From Methylobacillus arboreus (GTDB lineage Bacteria; Pseudomonadota; Gammaproteobacteria; Burkholderiales; Methylophilaceae), in the NCBI RefSeq assembly GCF_020532725.1, contig NZ_JAJAVC010000003.1, forward strand, positions 186,001 to 250,000: a stretch of 64,000 bases of DNA, written 5' to 3'. The position numbers and the translations under genes are program-made. A model generated the notes under the pieces. The model made no database searches and was not told the DNA's origin. It was given only the letters and a program-made list of their open reading frames with translations. Shown here piece by piece: positions 1-9,057 of the stretch; position 1 is the stretch's first letter, and the number at the start of each line of letters is the position of its first letter.

Positions 1-134
1 TTGAAGCTGAACAATGCATCCAGGGCAATAGCTGGCAATGGCAGAATCATCATCGCCAGCAGCATGACGATGATGATGGGCGCAGCCACGGAGCTGCTGC
101 CGCTTAGCCAGGCAGGGATTCTGAACGAATTCAT
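1..134 (-). CDS. flhA: Flagellar export gate protein FlhA (N-terminal part only)
   Basis: The minus strand opens with ATG at 134 and runs off the left edge of the window, giving about 44 residues. After a short polar start (MNSFRIPAWL) comes a hydrophobic stretch with VAAPIIIVMLLAMMILPLP, which matches the first membrane segment of FlhA, the inner-membrane nonameric export gate of the flagellar type III apparatus. The start lies just beyond the flhB stop (138-140), so flhB and flhA are coupled in the usual flhBA order. Only the N-terminus is visible, so the call rests on this segment and on the position behind flhB. Confidence 0.85.
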   Translation of the reverse strand, partial: MNSFRIPAWLSGSSSVAAPIIIVMLLAMMILPLPAIALDALFSF

Positions 135-137
135 GAT

Positions 138-1283
138 TTACTTGGCTCCTTTCAGGTGCGGATCCAGGGCGTCCGGCACATCCAGTGCGGTTGGCATATC
201 AGGGTAGTAGCCACCGTGTGTCTTGTAGGTGCGCAACTGGAAGATATAGGCAAGGATTTCGGCAACAGCCGCATACAGTGCCTGAGGGATTTCATCGCCC
301 AGTTCTGTGTGGGCAAAGAGCGCACGTGCCAGCTTGGGAGATTCGAGCGTGGGCACCTTGTGCTCACTGGCAATTTCCCTGATCTTGAGCGCAATGTCAT
401 CGGCACCTTTGGCGACGACGCGCGGGGCGGCCATCGCGTTATCGTCATACTTGATCGCAACCGCATAATGGGTTGGGTTGGTGATCACGACATCTGCCTT
501 GGGAATCTCGGCCATCATGCGGCGGCGGGCCATTTCACGTTGTTGCTGGCGAATGCGGCCCTTGATCTGCGGATTGCCTTCGCTTTCCTTGGCTTCCTGC
601 TTGACTTCCTCCTTGGTCATCTTGAGCTTGTTGGTGTAATTCCAGCGCTGATAAGGCACATCAATGAGCGCAATCAGCACCAATGCCGAGACGATGAAGA
701 GAAACCCCTTGATCAGGATGCCGTCCACCTGGGCAATCCCGGTTTCCAGCGGCTGCGTTGAAAGGGAAATGATGGTGTCAAAGTCATGCGCCATCACCAT
801 ATAAGAGACAGTGCCGACCAGCGTGGCCTTGAGTATGGCCTTGATCAGTTCGACCAGTGAGTTCTTGGAGAACAGGTTCTTGATGCCATTGAGCGGGTTG
901 AGCTTGCTGAACTTCGGCGTAAATGCCTTGCTGCTGAAATTCCAGCCGCCAATCAGGACAGGGGCGCCGACAATCACCAGCAGCAGTAGCAGGACCAGCG
1001 GTGCAAAGGCAATCAACAAATCCAGAATGCCGCTTGAAATCTGGCTCAATAACAAACTGAAATCAAATGCAGCCTCGCGGCTGAAGCGCAGGTTGCTGCT
1101 CATGTTCCCCAGCATGGCCTGGTTGAGGCGGCCGCTCATGATCATGAGTCCGATGCCTCCCGTAAGCAGCACGGCGCAGGTGGAAAACTCGCGCGAACGC
1201 GGCACATCGCCATCTTCACGGGCTTTTTCTATGCGCCGTGGCGTGGGCTGTTCCGTTTTTTCCAAATCGCTGTCTTGCGCCAT
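138..1283 (-). CDS. flhB: Flagellar export switch protein FlhB
   Basis: The 381-residue protein has the FlhB layout: a polar N-terminus with the EKTEQPTPRR motif, four hydrophobic segments (about residues 30-210), and a cytoplasmic C-domain. The autocleavage motif NPTH is at residues 269-272, the same numbering as in Salmonella FlhB, followed by YAVAIKYD. FlhB sits in the inner membrane and switches the export apparatus from rod/hook to filament substrates after cleavage between N and P. It is transcribed away from flhDC with flhA directly behind it. The class of promoter was not identified. Confidence 0.97.
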   Translation of the reverse strand: MAQDSDLEKTEQPTPRRIEKAREDGDVPRSREFSTCAVLLTGGIGLMIMSGRLNQAMLGNMSSNLRFSREAAFDFSLLLSQISSGILDLLIAFAPLVLLLLLVIVGAPVLIGGWNFSSKAFTPKFSKLNPLNGIKNLFSKNSLVELIKAILKATLVGTVSYMVMAHDFDTIISLSTQPLETGIAQVDGILIKGFLFIVSALVLIALIDVPYQRWNYTNKLKMTKEEVKQEAKESEGNPQIKGRIRQQQREMARRRMMAEIPKADVVITNPTHYAVAIKYDDNAMAAPRVVAKGADDIALKIREIASEHKVPTLESPKLARALFAHTELGDEIPQALYAAVAEILAYIFQLRTYKTHGGYYPDMPTALDVPDALDPHLKGAK

Positions 1284-1857
1284 GCTCGTCTATCCTTCAT
1301 TGATGGAGGCGGCATGCCTATCTAGTGCATATTGCCTTCCACGATGGCTGCATTATTGGTCACGGAGAAAATAATGAAATTGAAGAATAGAAGGGGGAAA
1401 ACCGGTTATTCCTGATAAAAAAGTTTAAAAATTTCTTAAAAAATTCCTAAAGTTTGTTTAAAGCCTGCCGATATATGAAATACGTTGAAAATATTTTTGG
1501 TTAATTTAATTTTAAAATTAATCACTTATAAAATTTTTAAAAATATTTTAAAAATTACCCTAAAGGTTTTTAAAGCATTGCCGTTAAGCAATTCATGGAT
1601 GTAAAAAATATTCTGAAGGATAAGTGTCGTTAGAATTAGTTTTTAACTGAAAAATGCTGGTGCTCCTCCTCTGAAAGCCTTGCCTCCCAAGGCCGATACA
1701 GTGTTTGTAAGACAAACACTGTATCGGCTGTGCGCGTTCGTCTTACGTAAAAAACCGACAGACACTAGTTTCTCCCTTGCCGTAAAAAGTTCAAAGTACG
1801 TCTCACTTGCTCTGCACTTAAGCAGTGCTGGCTTCTCAAGTAAAAGGGGACTGGAAA
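1284..1857. other. Divergent flhBA / flhDC control region (574 bp, no gene)
   Basis: This gap separates leftward flhB from rightward flhD and should hold promoters for both. From about 1361 to 1640 it is very AT-rich, with repeated runs of the kind TTTAAAAATTT, which is typical of curved or silenced DNA. The right part carries a perfect inverted repeat (1692-1728, listed separately). A purine-rich AAGGGGA at 1844-1850 is the likely ribosome site of flhD. I could not place a sigma-70 or sigma-28 promoter with confidence. Confidence 0.6.
1692..1728. promoter_or_regulatory. Perfect 17-bp inverted repeat upstream of flhDC
   Basis: The arms gccgatacagtgtttgt (1692-1708) and acaaacactgtatcggc (1712-1728) are exact reverse complements around a 3-nt centre (AAG). 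The repeat lies 130 bp before the flhD start. No U-tract follows, so it is a poor terminator. It could be an operator for a dimeric regulator of the flagellar master operon or an RNA stem in the leader. The binding protein is unknown. Confidence 0.6.
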
Positions 1858-2175
1858 ATGAATGAACAAGAAATCATGGCAGAAATTAAAGACGCTAATC
1901 TTAGTTATCTGATGCTTGCTCAACAAATGATCCGTGCCGACAAGGCAACTGCAATTTTCCGCCTGGGGTTGAGCCAGGAAATTGCGGATCTGCTGGAAGG
2001 TCTGAGTAACGCCCAGCTTCTTAAGCTGAGCAGCTTCAATATGATGCTGACACGCTTCCGCTTTGACGATACCGCTATCCTGAGCATGTTGACCAGCTAC
2101 ACCAAGGATCGCATGCAGGCACAAGCGCATGCCGCTATCTTGATGGCAGGTCAGGGTGTTGAGGAAATAGCTTAA
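1858..2175 (+). CDS. flhD: Flagellar master regulator subunit FlhD
   Basis: Starting at ATG 1858 (MNEQEIMAEI), behind AAGGGGA with 7-nt spacing, the protein has 105 residues. It shows the FlhD core (ANLSYLMLAQQMIRADKATAIFRLGL). An upstream GTG in the same frame at 1825 would add 11 residues but lacks support. FlhD forms the FlhD4C2 complex with FlhC, which activates class II flagellar promoters with sigma-70. flhC follows after 43 nt. The unusually long upstream region with an inverted repeat suggests several control inputs. Confidence 0.95.
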   Translation: MNEQEIMAEIKDANLSYLMLAQQMIRADKATAIFRLGLSQEIADLLEGLSNAQLLKLSSFNMMLTRFRFDDTAILSMLTSYTKDRMQAQAHAAILMAGQGVEEIA

Positions 2176-2218
2176 ATAATTAAGTAGTCGACGGTTAATT
2201 TAGGTATCGGGGGGTATC

Positions 2219-2764
2219 ATGGCCAAGAGTGTTATCAATGAGGCGGAACAAATCCAGTTGGCTATCCAGATGATCAATCTGGGTGCAAGGCTGCAATTGC
2301 TGGAATCTCAAACTACCTTGTCGCGCGAGCGGCTGATCAAGCTGTATAAAGAGATCAAGGGCATGTCGCCTCCCAAGGGAATGCTGCCATTCTCAACCGA
2401 CTGGTTCCTGACCTGGCAACCCAATATCCATTCCTCGATTTTCGTGAATATCTACCGTTTTCTGATTGAACATGCCGGTGTGAGAGGGATCACGGCAGTC
2501 ATGAAGGCTTATAAACTGTATTTGCAGCAGGTGGGCAGCGAGCCCGATGATGAAATGGTCTTGTCCCTGACACGCGCCTGGACGTTGATTCGCTTCCTTG
2601 ATAGCAATATGTTGAAAATGCAGAAGTGTCGCTGTTGTGGCGGCGAGTTTGTCGTCAATGCCTATGACCTGCATGAGCATTATCAATGCAACCTCTGTCA
2701 TGTGCCTTCTCGCGCAGGCAAGACCAAAAAAGCCAAGGAGCAGGCTGCGGCACTGATTGCATAA
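2219..2764 (+). CDS. flhC: Flagellar master regulator subunit FlhC
   Basis: The protein has 181 residues. The four zinc-binding cysteines of FlhC fall at C137, C140, C157 and C160 (CRCCGGEF...CNLC), the same positions as in E. coli FlhC. The N-terminal half is helical and contacts FlhD. A G-run (ggggggt) just before ATG 2219 serves as ribosome site. It is the second gene of the flhDC operon and the DNA-binding partner for class II flagellar promoters. Confidence 0.96.
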   Translation: MAKSVINEAEQIQLAIQMINLGARLQLLESQTTLSRERLIKLYKEIKGMSPPKGMLPFSTDWFLTWQPNIHSSIFVNIYRFLIEHAGVRGITAVMKAYKLYLQQVGSEPDDEMVLSLTRAWTLIRFLDSNMLKMQKCRCCGGEFVVNAYDLHEHYQCNLCHVPSRAGKTKKAKEQAAALIA

Positions 2765-2807
2765 TACATAAGTATGTTGCGTAAAATTCTTTCATGCGAC
2801 CTTGCCC

Positions 2808-3605
2808 ATGCAGTTTAAGCAAGGTCCAACCCCGGAGTTGAGTGGTGCCAGGAGGCGGTTTCCCCCCGCTATCCTGGCTTTTTTTATTCAGGTAGCCGCC
2901 CTTGTCCTTCTCTGGTGCATGGGGCAGGTGGTGTCGTGGCTCGAGTGGGGCAGCCTGCCAGGCTGGGCCTTGTTTCTCGCGCAAGGCGCTTTTGCCAGCC
3001 TCCTCTCAATGCTATTGGGGATGGCAGTTTGGTGGCGTTTGATCCACCTGTTATTTCCGTTGGCCATCCTATTCATGCTGCAATGGCAGGTGCCTGCGTG
3101 GGCGTACCTGCTGGCATTTTGTTTTACCCTGGCCCTATTCTGGAGTACCTATCGTACCCAGGTGCCTTTTTATCCATCGCTGCCCGCAACCTGGCGCCAG
3201 GTCAAGGATTTGATCCCGGTAGACAAGCCAGTCAGTGTGCTCGACATTGGTAGCGGCCTGGGCGGGCTTGTCATGTATCTTGCACGGGAGCGCCCGAATG
3301 CCACATGTGCCGGAATCGAGCTAGCTCCTTTGCCATGGCTGCTTAGCGTCCTGCTGGCAGTATTAAAAAAATCCCCTGCGATATTCAAGTATGGCGATTA
3401 CCAAGCCGTTAACCTTTCTAGGTATGACGTAGTTTTTGCATACCTTTCCCCGGCTGCGATGCCTGATTTATGGCGCAAGGCTGAGAAGGAAATGCAGGCA
3501 GGCAGTTTGCTGATCAGTTATGAATTTGAGATTCCGGGAGTGGCTCCCAAATTGCAGATTCAGGAGAGGCCGGATGCCCCAAGTATTTTCGTCTGGGAAT
3601 TTTAA
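2808..3605 (+). CDS. Membrane-anchored class I SAM-dependent methyltransferase
   Basis: From ATG 2808 the protein has 265 residues. Residues 20-115 form three to four hydrophobic segments. The C-terminal half is a Rossmann methyltransferase with the SAM motif I VLDIGSGLGGLV and a following acidic residue in AGIELAP. A late IVVFAYLSP-like strand (DVVFAYLSPAAMP) corresponds to motif II. The substrate is unknown. It sits between flhC and motA in the same direction, so a link to motility is possible but not shown. A TTG two codons earlier is a less likely start, and no strong ribosome site is visible. Confidence 0.75.
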   Translation: MQFKQGPTPELSGARRRFPPAILAFFIQVAALVLLWCMGQVVSWLEWGSLPGWALFLAQGAFASLLSMLLGMAVWWRLIHLLFPLAILFMLQWQVPAWAYLLAFCFTLALFWSTYRTQVPFYPSLPATWRQVKDLIPVDKPVSVLDIGSGLGGLVMYLARERPNATCAGIELAPLPWLLSVLLAVLKKSPAIFKYGDYQAVNLSRYDVVFAYLSPAAMPDLWRKAEKEMQAGSLLISYEFEIPGVAPKLQIQERPDAPSIFVWEF

Positions 3606-3623
3606 GCGCGGAGCATTGCGCTT
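3604..3623 (+). terminator. Weak stem-loop after the methyltransferase gene
   Basis: Arms aagcgc (3604-3609) and gcgctt (3618-3623) with an 8-nt loop overlap the stop codon region and are followed by TTTAGG only. It may be a weak terminator or mRNA end that separates the flhC-side genes from motA. The short stem keeps confidence low. Confidence 0.3.
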
Positions 3624-3765
3624 TAGGAAGGCATTCAAGCCACGATGATTCAGATATAAAGGGTTATTGCACTTTAATTACCGCGATCAGAACATCAGCT
3701 TGATTGTTATGCTGAAAATAACTTGAGAATCGGGTCTGTTGAAACCCGAACGGAGCTTGCTGATT

Positions 3766-4626
3766 ATGCTGGTGATAGCGGGGTATCTGGTAGTACTTGG
3801 AAGTGTGTTTGGCGGATTTGCCATGGCGGGTGGCCATCTGGCGGCTCTGTTCCAGCCGATAGAGTTGCTCATGATCGGCGGTGCGGCGATCGGCGCCTTC
3901 CTAGTTGGCAATGATGCAAAAGCTATCAAGGCTACGCTGAAAGCCTTGCCCAGTGTTTTCAAAGGTTCGAAATATAGTAAGTCGCGCTACATGGATCTGC
4001 TGGCGCTGCTGTTTGAAATCCTCACCAAGATCCGCCGCGACGGCATGATGGCGATCGAAAACGATATCGAAAACCCTGAAAGTAGCCCGATTTTTTCCAA
4101 GTATCCGGACCTCTTGTCCGACCACCACCTGATGGATTTTATCTGCGACTACCTGCGCCTGATGTCGTCGGGCAACATGGATGCGTTCCAGATCGAGAAC
4201 CTCATGGAAAATGAAATCGAGACCCACCACCACGAAAGCATGGTGCCCTCGCATTGCATTGCGCGCCTGGGCGACGGCATGCCGGCATTCGGCATTGTGG
4301 CTGCCGTGATGGGGGTAGTGCATACCATGGAATCAGTCGGTTTGCCGCCGAATGAGCTGGGCATGCTGATTGCCCATGCTTTGGTAGGAACCTTTCTTGG
4401 CATCCTGCTCGCTTATGGCTTTGTCGGCCCGCTTGCGAGCTTGCTGGAACGCAAGGCGGATGAATCTTCCAAGATGTTCCAGTGCGCGAAGGTGACTTTC
4501 CTTGCCAGCCTCAATAGTTATGCGCCTGCAATTGCGGTGGAATTCGGCCGTAAGGTGTTGTATTCCACCGAGCGCCCGGAATTTGCCGAGCTGGAGGCTC
4601 ACGTCAAGCAGGCCAAGGCCCGCTAG
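3766..4626 (+). CDS. motA: Flagellar stator protein MotA
   Basis: ATG 3766 gives 286 residues beginning MLVIAGYLVVLGSVFGGF, the usual start of betaproteobacterial MotA, with GGAG 10 nt upstream. A TTG at 3739 in frame would add nine residues. Four membrane segments are visible (N-terminal pair, and a pair at about 160-215 with MPAFGIVAAVMGVV). MotA with MotB forms the proton-driven stator around the flagellar motor. The charged cytoplasmic loop holds the torque residues. motB follows after 23 nt. Confidence 0.96.
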   Translation: MLVIAGYLVVLGSVFGGFAMAGGHLAALFQPIELLMIGGAAIGAFLVGNDAKAIKATLKALPSVFKGSKYSKSRYMDLLALLFEILTKIRRDGMMAIENDIENPESSPIFSKYPDLLSDHHLMDFICDYLRLMSSGNMDAFQIENLMENEIETHHHESMVPSHCIARLGDGMPAFGIVAAVMGVVHTMESVGLPPNELGMLIAHALVGTFLGILLAYGFVGPLASLLERKADESSKMFQCAKVTFLASLNSYAPAIAVEFGRKVLYSTERPEFAELEAHVKQAKAR

Positions 4627-4649
4627 GACCGGAAGCAGCGGAGAACGAA

Positions 4650-5576
4650 ATGGCCCAGGAAAACGTCAGGATTGTCGTCAAGCGCGTTAAAAGCCATGGT
4701 GGCGGCCACCATGGGGGCGCTTGGAAAATAGCCTATGCCGACTTTGTCACGGCCATGATGGCGTTCTTTCTGCTGATGTGGTTGCTGGGTTCCACGACCA
4801 AGGCAGATTTGCAGGGGATTTCCGAATACTTCAAGACACCGCTCAAGGTTGCCATGCAGGGCGGTTCGGGTGCGGGTGCCAGCGATAGTGTTCTCAAAGG
4901 CGGCGGCAATGATATGACCAAGAAGCAGGGGCAGATCAGAAAAGCCGAGGATATCGAGGCCAAGAAGAAACCTGATCTCAAGACCGCCAAAGAGGAAGTG
5001 GCCAAGGCCGAATTGCAACAGCTCAAGGAACTGAAAAAGCGTATTGAGGAGGCAATTGAGGCCAGCAAAACGTTGCAGCAGTTCAAGAAACAGCTGTTGC
5101 TGGATATTACGACTGAGGGCCTGCGCATCCAGATTGTCGATGAGCAGAACCGGCCCATGTTTGCCTTATCGAAAGCTGAGCTCCAGCCTTATGCCCGGCA
5201 GATACTGCACGAAATCGGCCAACTGCTCAACGATGTGCCTAACAAGATCAGCTTGTCCGGGCATACTGATGCGGCCCCTTATCCCAATGGCGGACGTTAT
5301 TACAGCAACTGGGAGTTATCTTCAGACCGGGCCAATGCCTCGCGTCGTGAGCTTGTTTCGGGCGGGTTGAAGGAAGAAAAGCTGTTGCGTGTGGTCGGGC
5401 TGTCCTCTGCGGTGTTGTTCGACAACGATAATCCGCTAAACCCTGTGAATCGTCGTATCAGCATCATCATCATGAACAAGAAAGCCGAGGAGGAAACCAT
5501 GAGTGACAATGGTTCGGCAGAGGTGGATGCGGCCGACAAGGTGCCTGGCTTGACTGAGAATTTCAATAACCAATGA
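4650..5576 (+). CDS. motB: Flagellar stator protein MotB
   Basis: The 308-residue protein has one membrane segment after a polar start. The proton-binding aspartate is D31 in KIAYADFVTAMMAFFLLMW. An alanine/lysine/glutamate-rich linker (about 90-140) precedes the OmpA-like peptidoglycan-binding domain (SLSGHTDAAPY, NRRISIII). MotB anchors the stator to peptidoglycan. It is the partner of motA directly upstream. Confidence 0.96.
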   Translation: MAQENVRIVVKRVKSHGGGHHGGAWKIAYADFVTAMMAFFLLMWLLGSTTKADLQGISEYFKTPLKVAMQGGSGAGASDSVLKGGGNDMTKKQGQIRKAEDIEAKKKPDLKTAKEEVAKAELQQLKELKKRIEEAIEASKTLQQFKKQLLLDITTEGLRIQIVDEQNRPMFALSKAELQPYARQILHEIGQLLNDVPNKISLSGHTDAAPYPNGGRYYSNWELSSDRANASRRELVSGGLKEEKLLRVVGLSSAVLFDNDNPLNPVNRRISIIIMNKKAEEETMSDNGSAEVDAADKVPGLTENFNNQ

Positions 5577-5643
5577 TATTGATCAAGCAGGATTTTTCTC
5601 TTGTTTTTTGCAGATTGAATACAGTCTGGACAAGGTAGCTTAT

Positions 5644-6192
5644 ATGGCAGGTCAGACTATACCGGTAGATGAATTAAAAGAGTTGCTGGTCAGCCTCGGG
5701 GGCTGGGGCGAGGAACATCTTGAGCATGTTGAGACCGACCTCAACCGCGCCAATGGACTGTTGCGCGAAGCGATCAGCATGCTGGTGGATGGTTTTATGG
5801 CCATTAACCGCGCAGCCCAGGCACAACAACAGATATTGCTGAGTTTAAGCAGCAGCACGCAATTGTCTCAACAGCATATTGCCGAAGTGGCGATGTATAG
5901 CCGCCAGATCGAGAGCGAGGTCAACCGCGTAGTGACGGGCATGCAGTTTGAGGACATGACCAATCAATTGTTGATGCGCGCGCTTGCCCGCGTAGGGGGG
6001 CTCAAGATGTTGCTGCTGGCAATGGCAGATCAGCACGAGTCCCTGGTTTCTGGCCATTCTCATGAAGATATTGCTGCCATTTTGCAGCGGATGAGTGAGT
6101 CGCTTAACGAAAGGCGTGCCTCCATGCACAAGGATTTGCAGTCCTCCGTGAATCAGCAGCATATGGGGGCGGGTGATATTGAGCTTTTCTAG
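5644..6192 (+). CDS. CheZ-like chemotaxis protein, probable CheY phosphatase
   Basis: From ATG 5644 the protein has 182 residues and is predicted to be all-helical. Residues 101-108 read QFEDMTNQ. This lines up with the CheZ active-site helix (DFQDLTGQ in the cheZ product of this window), so D104 and Q108 would be the catalytic aspartate and glutamine. The C-terminus is GAGDIELF, a short acidic-hydrophobic tail as in CheZ. It lies between motB and the first cheY, in the same direction, which fits a phosphatase dedicated to that CheY. Overall similarity to CheZ is low; activity is inferred. A TTG at 5608 is a less likely start. Confidence 0.6.
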   Translation: MAGQTIPVDELKELLVSLGGWGEEHLEHVETDLNRANGLLREAISMLVDGFMAINRAAQAQQQILLSLSSSTQLSQQHIAEVAMYSRQIESEVNRVVTGMQFEDMTNQLLMRALARVGGLKMLLLAMADQHESLVSGHSHEDIAAILQRMSESLNERRASMHKDLQSSVNQQHMGAGDIELF

Positions 6193-6258
6193 GATTCTTT
6201 TTTAACAAGTAGATGCGTGCCGGGGAGCGCTTAGGCACGCAAAAACGGGGATTTAAAT

Positions 6259-6624
6259 ATGGCAAAGACAATACTGGCTGTAGATGACTCTGGGTCGTTG
6301 AGGCAGATGGTCGTATTCAGTCTGAATGCGGCTGGCTATCAGGTGATAGAGGCTGTGGATGGGGAAGATGCGCTGAGCAAGGCCAAATCCAACGTCGTAG
6401 ACCTGGTATTGACTGACCAGAATATGCCGAACATGGATGGCCTGACACTGATTAAGTCGCTGCGCAGCCTCAGTTCTTACGAGAAAGTGCCGATATTAAT
6501 GTTAACGACAGAGTCTAGCGACGAGATAAAAGCATTGGGCAAGGCAGCGGGAGCGACTGGTTGGCTGGTCAAGCCATTTGACCCAAAGCGTTTATTGGAT
6601 GTTGTTCAGCGCGTCATCGGATGA
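6259..6624 (+). CDS. cheY: Chemotaxis response regulator CheY (first copy)
   Basis: This is a stand-alone 121-residue receiver domain. The acidic pocket is D9/D10, the phosphoacceptor is D53 (LTDQNMPNMDG), the switch residue is T83 and the conserved lysine is K105. The usual switch tyrosine is replaced by tryptophan (ATGWLVKPF). It is smaller than the second CheY at 15907 and lies between the CheZ-like gene and cheA. Such copies often act with a dedicated phosphatase or as phosphate sinks; which role applies here is not visible. Confidence 0.93.
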   Translation: MAKTILAVDDSGSLRQMVVFSLNAAGYQVIEAVDGEDALSKAKSNVVDLVLTDQNMPNMDGLTLIKSLRSLSSYEKVPILMLTTESSDEIKALGKAAGATGWLVKPFDPKRLLDVVQRVIG

Positions 6625-6694
6625 TGCCGTCAGTACTGCACAGAACTCCTGTCCCGGCAGGGATGGATAAGCATGAATCAATGTGGAGTGAACA

Positions 6695-9046
6695 ATGACA
6701 ATTGATATGAGCCAGTTTTACCAGGTGTTCTTCGATGAATCGGATGAACTGCTGGCAGAGGCTGAGCGTTTGCTGCTCGAACTTGATATCGGGGATCCCA
6801 GTTCGGAAGACCTCAATGCGATTTTCCGGGCAGCGCATTCGATCAAGGGCGGGGCGGCCACTTTCGGCATGACCGATATGACCGAGATTACCCATGTGCT
6901 TGAGAACCTGCTGGACCGCATCCGCAAGAACGAGATGGAACTGAAGGCCGAACATGTGGATGTGTTCCTGGCTGCCAAGGATATCCTCAAAATGCAGCTG
7001 GATGGGCATCGCAGTGGTTCGGCAGTGGACCAGGATGCGGTCAACGATATCAAGCTGACATTGCAGAAGCTGGCCCAGGAGGGGGGGAGGGCCGTTACTC
7101 CGCCGCCGGTCACATTGGCTGTTGCTGCGCAGGTTGCTGAGACAGTGGCCCAGGAAGCAGAGCAGGCGTTATCGACGGATGCAACAAAGCAATACCGGGT
7201 GCAATTGCCGGAGCTTCCCGAGAAAGACGTGACTGCACTGAGCGAGGAGCTCGCGTTGCTCGGCACGGTGGAGGCATTGCCTGCCGTTGGCAAGTGTCAT
7301 GTGCTCAAGCTGAGCACAGAAGAGAGTCTGGACAATATTGTGGCAATTTGCTCCTTTATTCTTGATCCGGATGACCTCGTAATCACCGAACTGGAAGCTG
7401 CGACTGACTCGTCAGGCCACACAAAGGCAGCGGCGAGCGGCAAGCAACAGCTTTTGCTGGAAATCCCGGATGTTGCAGACAAGGATATGGCGACGCTCGT
7501 CTCCGAGCTGGAGTTGCTGGGCAAAGTCACGCTACAACCTGCGGCCGGCAACCTGCAATCGTTGTGGCTGGAAACTGAGGAAAGCCGGGACAGTATTCTG
7601 GCCGTGAGCTCATTTGTCGTGGATGCAGACAAGCTGAAAATCAGCGAGCGAGGCGATGCCGTAACACTAGCGCCTGCCCAGGCAGCGCCAGCCAAGGCTA
7701 AGTCACTGGATGAAGGTGATTTTGGCTTGTTTGACAGCAGCGAGGCCAAGCCGGCATCTGCTGCTCCGCAACCTGAAGCCAAGGTGCAGCAAGGGGAGCC
7801 GGTGGAAAACAAGCGTGTTGCACCGCGCCGTGAATCAGACAAGGCAGTTGCCAGCCAGGAGACGACTTCTATCCGGGTCGGCATTGAAAAGGTTGACCAG
7901 CTGATCAACCTGGTGGGCGAGCTGGTGATTACGCAAGCCATGATAGAGCAGCGCACCAGTACGTTGGATCCCATGCTGCATGAACGGCTGCTTAATAGCG
8001 TAGGCCAACTCACGCGCAATACGCGCGACTTGCAGGAAGCCGTCATGTCCATCCGCATGATGCCGATGGATTATGTATTTTCGCGTTTTCCACGCATGGT
8101 GCGTGATCTTGCAGGCAAGCTCGGCAAGAAGGTCGAATTTGTCACTAATGGTGCCGCGACCGAACTGGACAAGGGACTGATCGAGCGCATTGTCGACCCA
8201 TTGACCCATCTGGTGCGCAACAGTGTGGACCACGGCATAGAGTCGCCTGAGGTGAGAACCGCTGCAGGCAAGAACCCGATCGGCCGTTTGTCGCTTTCAG
8301 CAGGCCATATGGGCGGCAATATCATTATTGAGGTGAGTGATGATGGTGGCGGCCTCAACCGCGAGCGTATCCTCAACAAGGCCAAATCCTCGGGGCTCAG
8401 CGTTTCAGACAACATGCCTGATAGCGATGTCTGGCAATTGATCTTTGCTCCCGGATTTTCCACTGCCGAGCAAGTGACTGATGTATCCGGGCGCGGTGTG
8501 GGCATGGATGTCGTCAAGCGCAACATCACAGCCATGGGCGGCGTGGTCGACATACGCTCGGCTTCCGGCTATGGCACTACTATTTCAATTTCCCTGCCGC
8601 TCACCCTCGCCATTCTGGATGGCATGTCTGTCCGTGTCGGTGACGAGGTATATATCCTGCCGCTCAGCTTTGTCATGGAGTCGTTACAGCCCTCGGCGGA
8701 TGACGTCAAGGATGTGACCGGGCAGGGGCGCCTGGTCAAGGTTCGCGAAGACTACCTGCCATTGATCCCGTTATATCAGATGTTTGGTATTGAGCCGCTC
8801 CATCGTGAGCCGGAAAACGGCATCCTCGTGGTATTGCAGGCAGATGGCAAGAAAGCCGCCTTATTTGTTGATGAGCTGGTGGGTCAGCAGCAAGTCGTGG
8901 TGAAGAATCTTGAATCCAATTATCGCAAGGTTGCGGGGATTTCCGGTGCCACCATACTCGGTGATGGCGGCGTATCACTGATTCTCGATGTGGCCAATCT
9001 GCTGCGATCCAGCAGGCAATTGATCGCTGAACCTTCCATTCATTAA
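6695..9046 (+). CDS. cheA: Chemotaxis histidine kinase CheA
   Basis: The protein has 783 residues and starts at ATG 6695 behind GGAGTG. Domains in order: HPt with phosphohistidine H48 ([13 protein letters not shown]); two tandem P2-region modules of about 70 residues (165-234 and 250-319); a low-complexity linker; dimerisation domain ([19 protein letters not shown]); HATPase with N-box [15 protein letters not shown] and [10 protein letters not shown]; and a CheW-like domain ([19 protein letters not shown]). CheA phosphorylates CheY and CheB in response to chemoreceptors. The duplicated module is the unusual part. Confidence 0.97.
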   Translation: MTIDMSQFYQVFFDESDELLAEAERLLLELDIGDPSSEDLNAIFRAAHSIKGGAATFGMTDMTEITHVLENLLDRIRKNEMELKAEHVDVFLAAKDILKMQLDGHRSGSAVDQDAVNDIKLTLQKLAQEGGRAVTPPPVTLAVAAQVAETVAQEAEQALSTDATKQYRVQLPELPEKDVTALSEELALLGTVEALPAVGKCHVLKLSTEESLDNIVAICSFILDPDDLVITELEAATDSSGHTKAAASGKQQLLLEIPDVADKDMATLVSELELLGKVTLQPAAGNLQSLWLETEESRDSILAVSSFVVDADKLKISERGDAVTLAPAQAAPAKAKSLDEGDFGLFDSSEAKPASAAPQPEAKVQQGEPVENKRVAPRRESDKAVASQETTSIRVGIEKVDQLINLVGELVITQAMIEQRTSTLDPMLHERLLNSVGQLTRNTRDLQEAVMSIRMMPMDYVFSRFPRMVRDLAGKLGKKVEFVTNGAATELDKGLIERIVDPLTHLVRNSVDHGIESPEVRTAAGKNPIGRLSLSAGHMGGNIIIEVSDDGGGLNRERILNKAKSSGLSVSDNMPDSDVWQLIFAPGFSTAEQVTDVSGRGVGMDVVKRNITAMGGVVDIRSASGYGTTISISLPLTLAILDGMSVRVGDEVYILPLSFVMESLQPSADDVKDVTGQGRLVKVREDYLPLIPLYQMFGIEPLHREPENGILVVLQADGKKAALFVDELVGQQQVVVKNLESNYRKVAGISGATILGDGGVSLILDVANLLRSSRQLIAEPSIH
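7187..7651 (+). repeat. Tandem duplicated module inside cheA
   Basis: Residues 165-234 ([20 protein letters not shown]...) and 250-319 ([20 protein letters not shown]...) align along their length, sharing ELxLLGxV, the LxTEES turn and SFxxDxDxLxI. They sit where the CheY/CheB-docking P2 domain is found in other CheA proteins. The duplication is an internal protein repeat; at DNA level the two halves have diverged. Confidence 0.7.
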
Positions 9047-9057
9047 GAGGTGTTGTC

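Noticed and set aside
3624-3765. Sigma-28 (FliA) promoter before motA
   Set aside because: TAAA-like strings are present but none has a properly spaced GCCGATAA-like -10.
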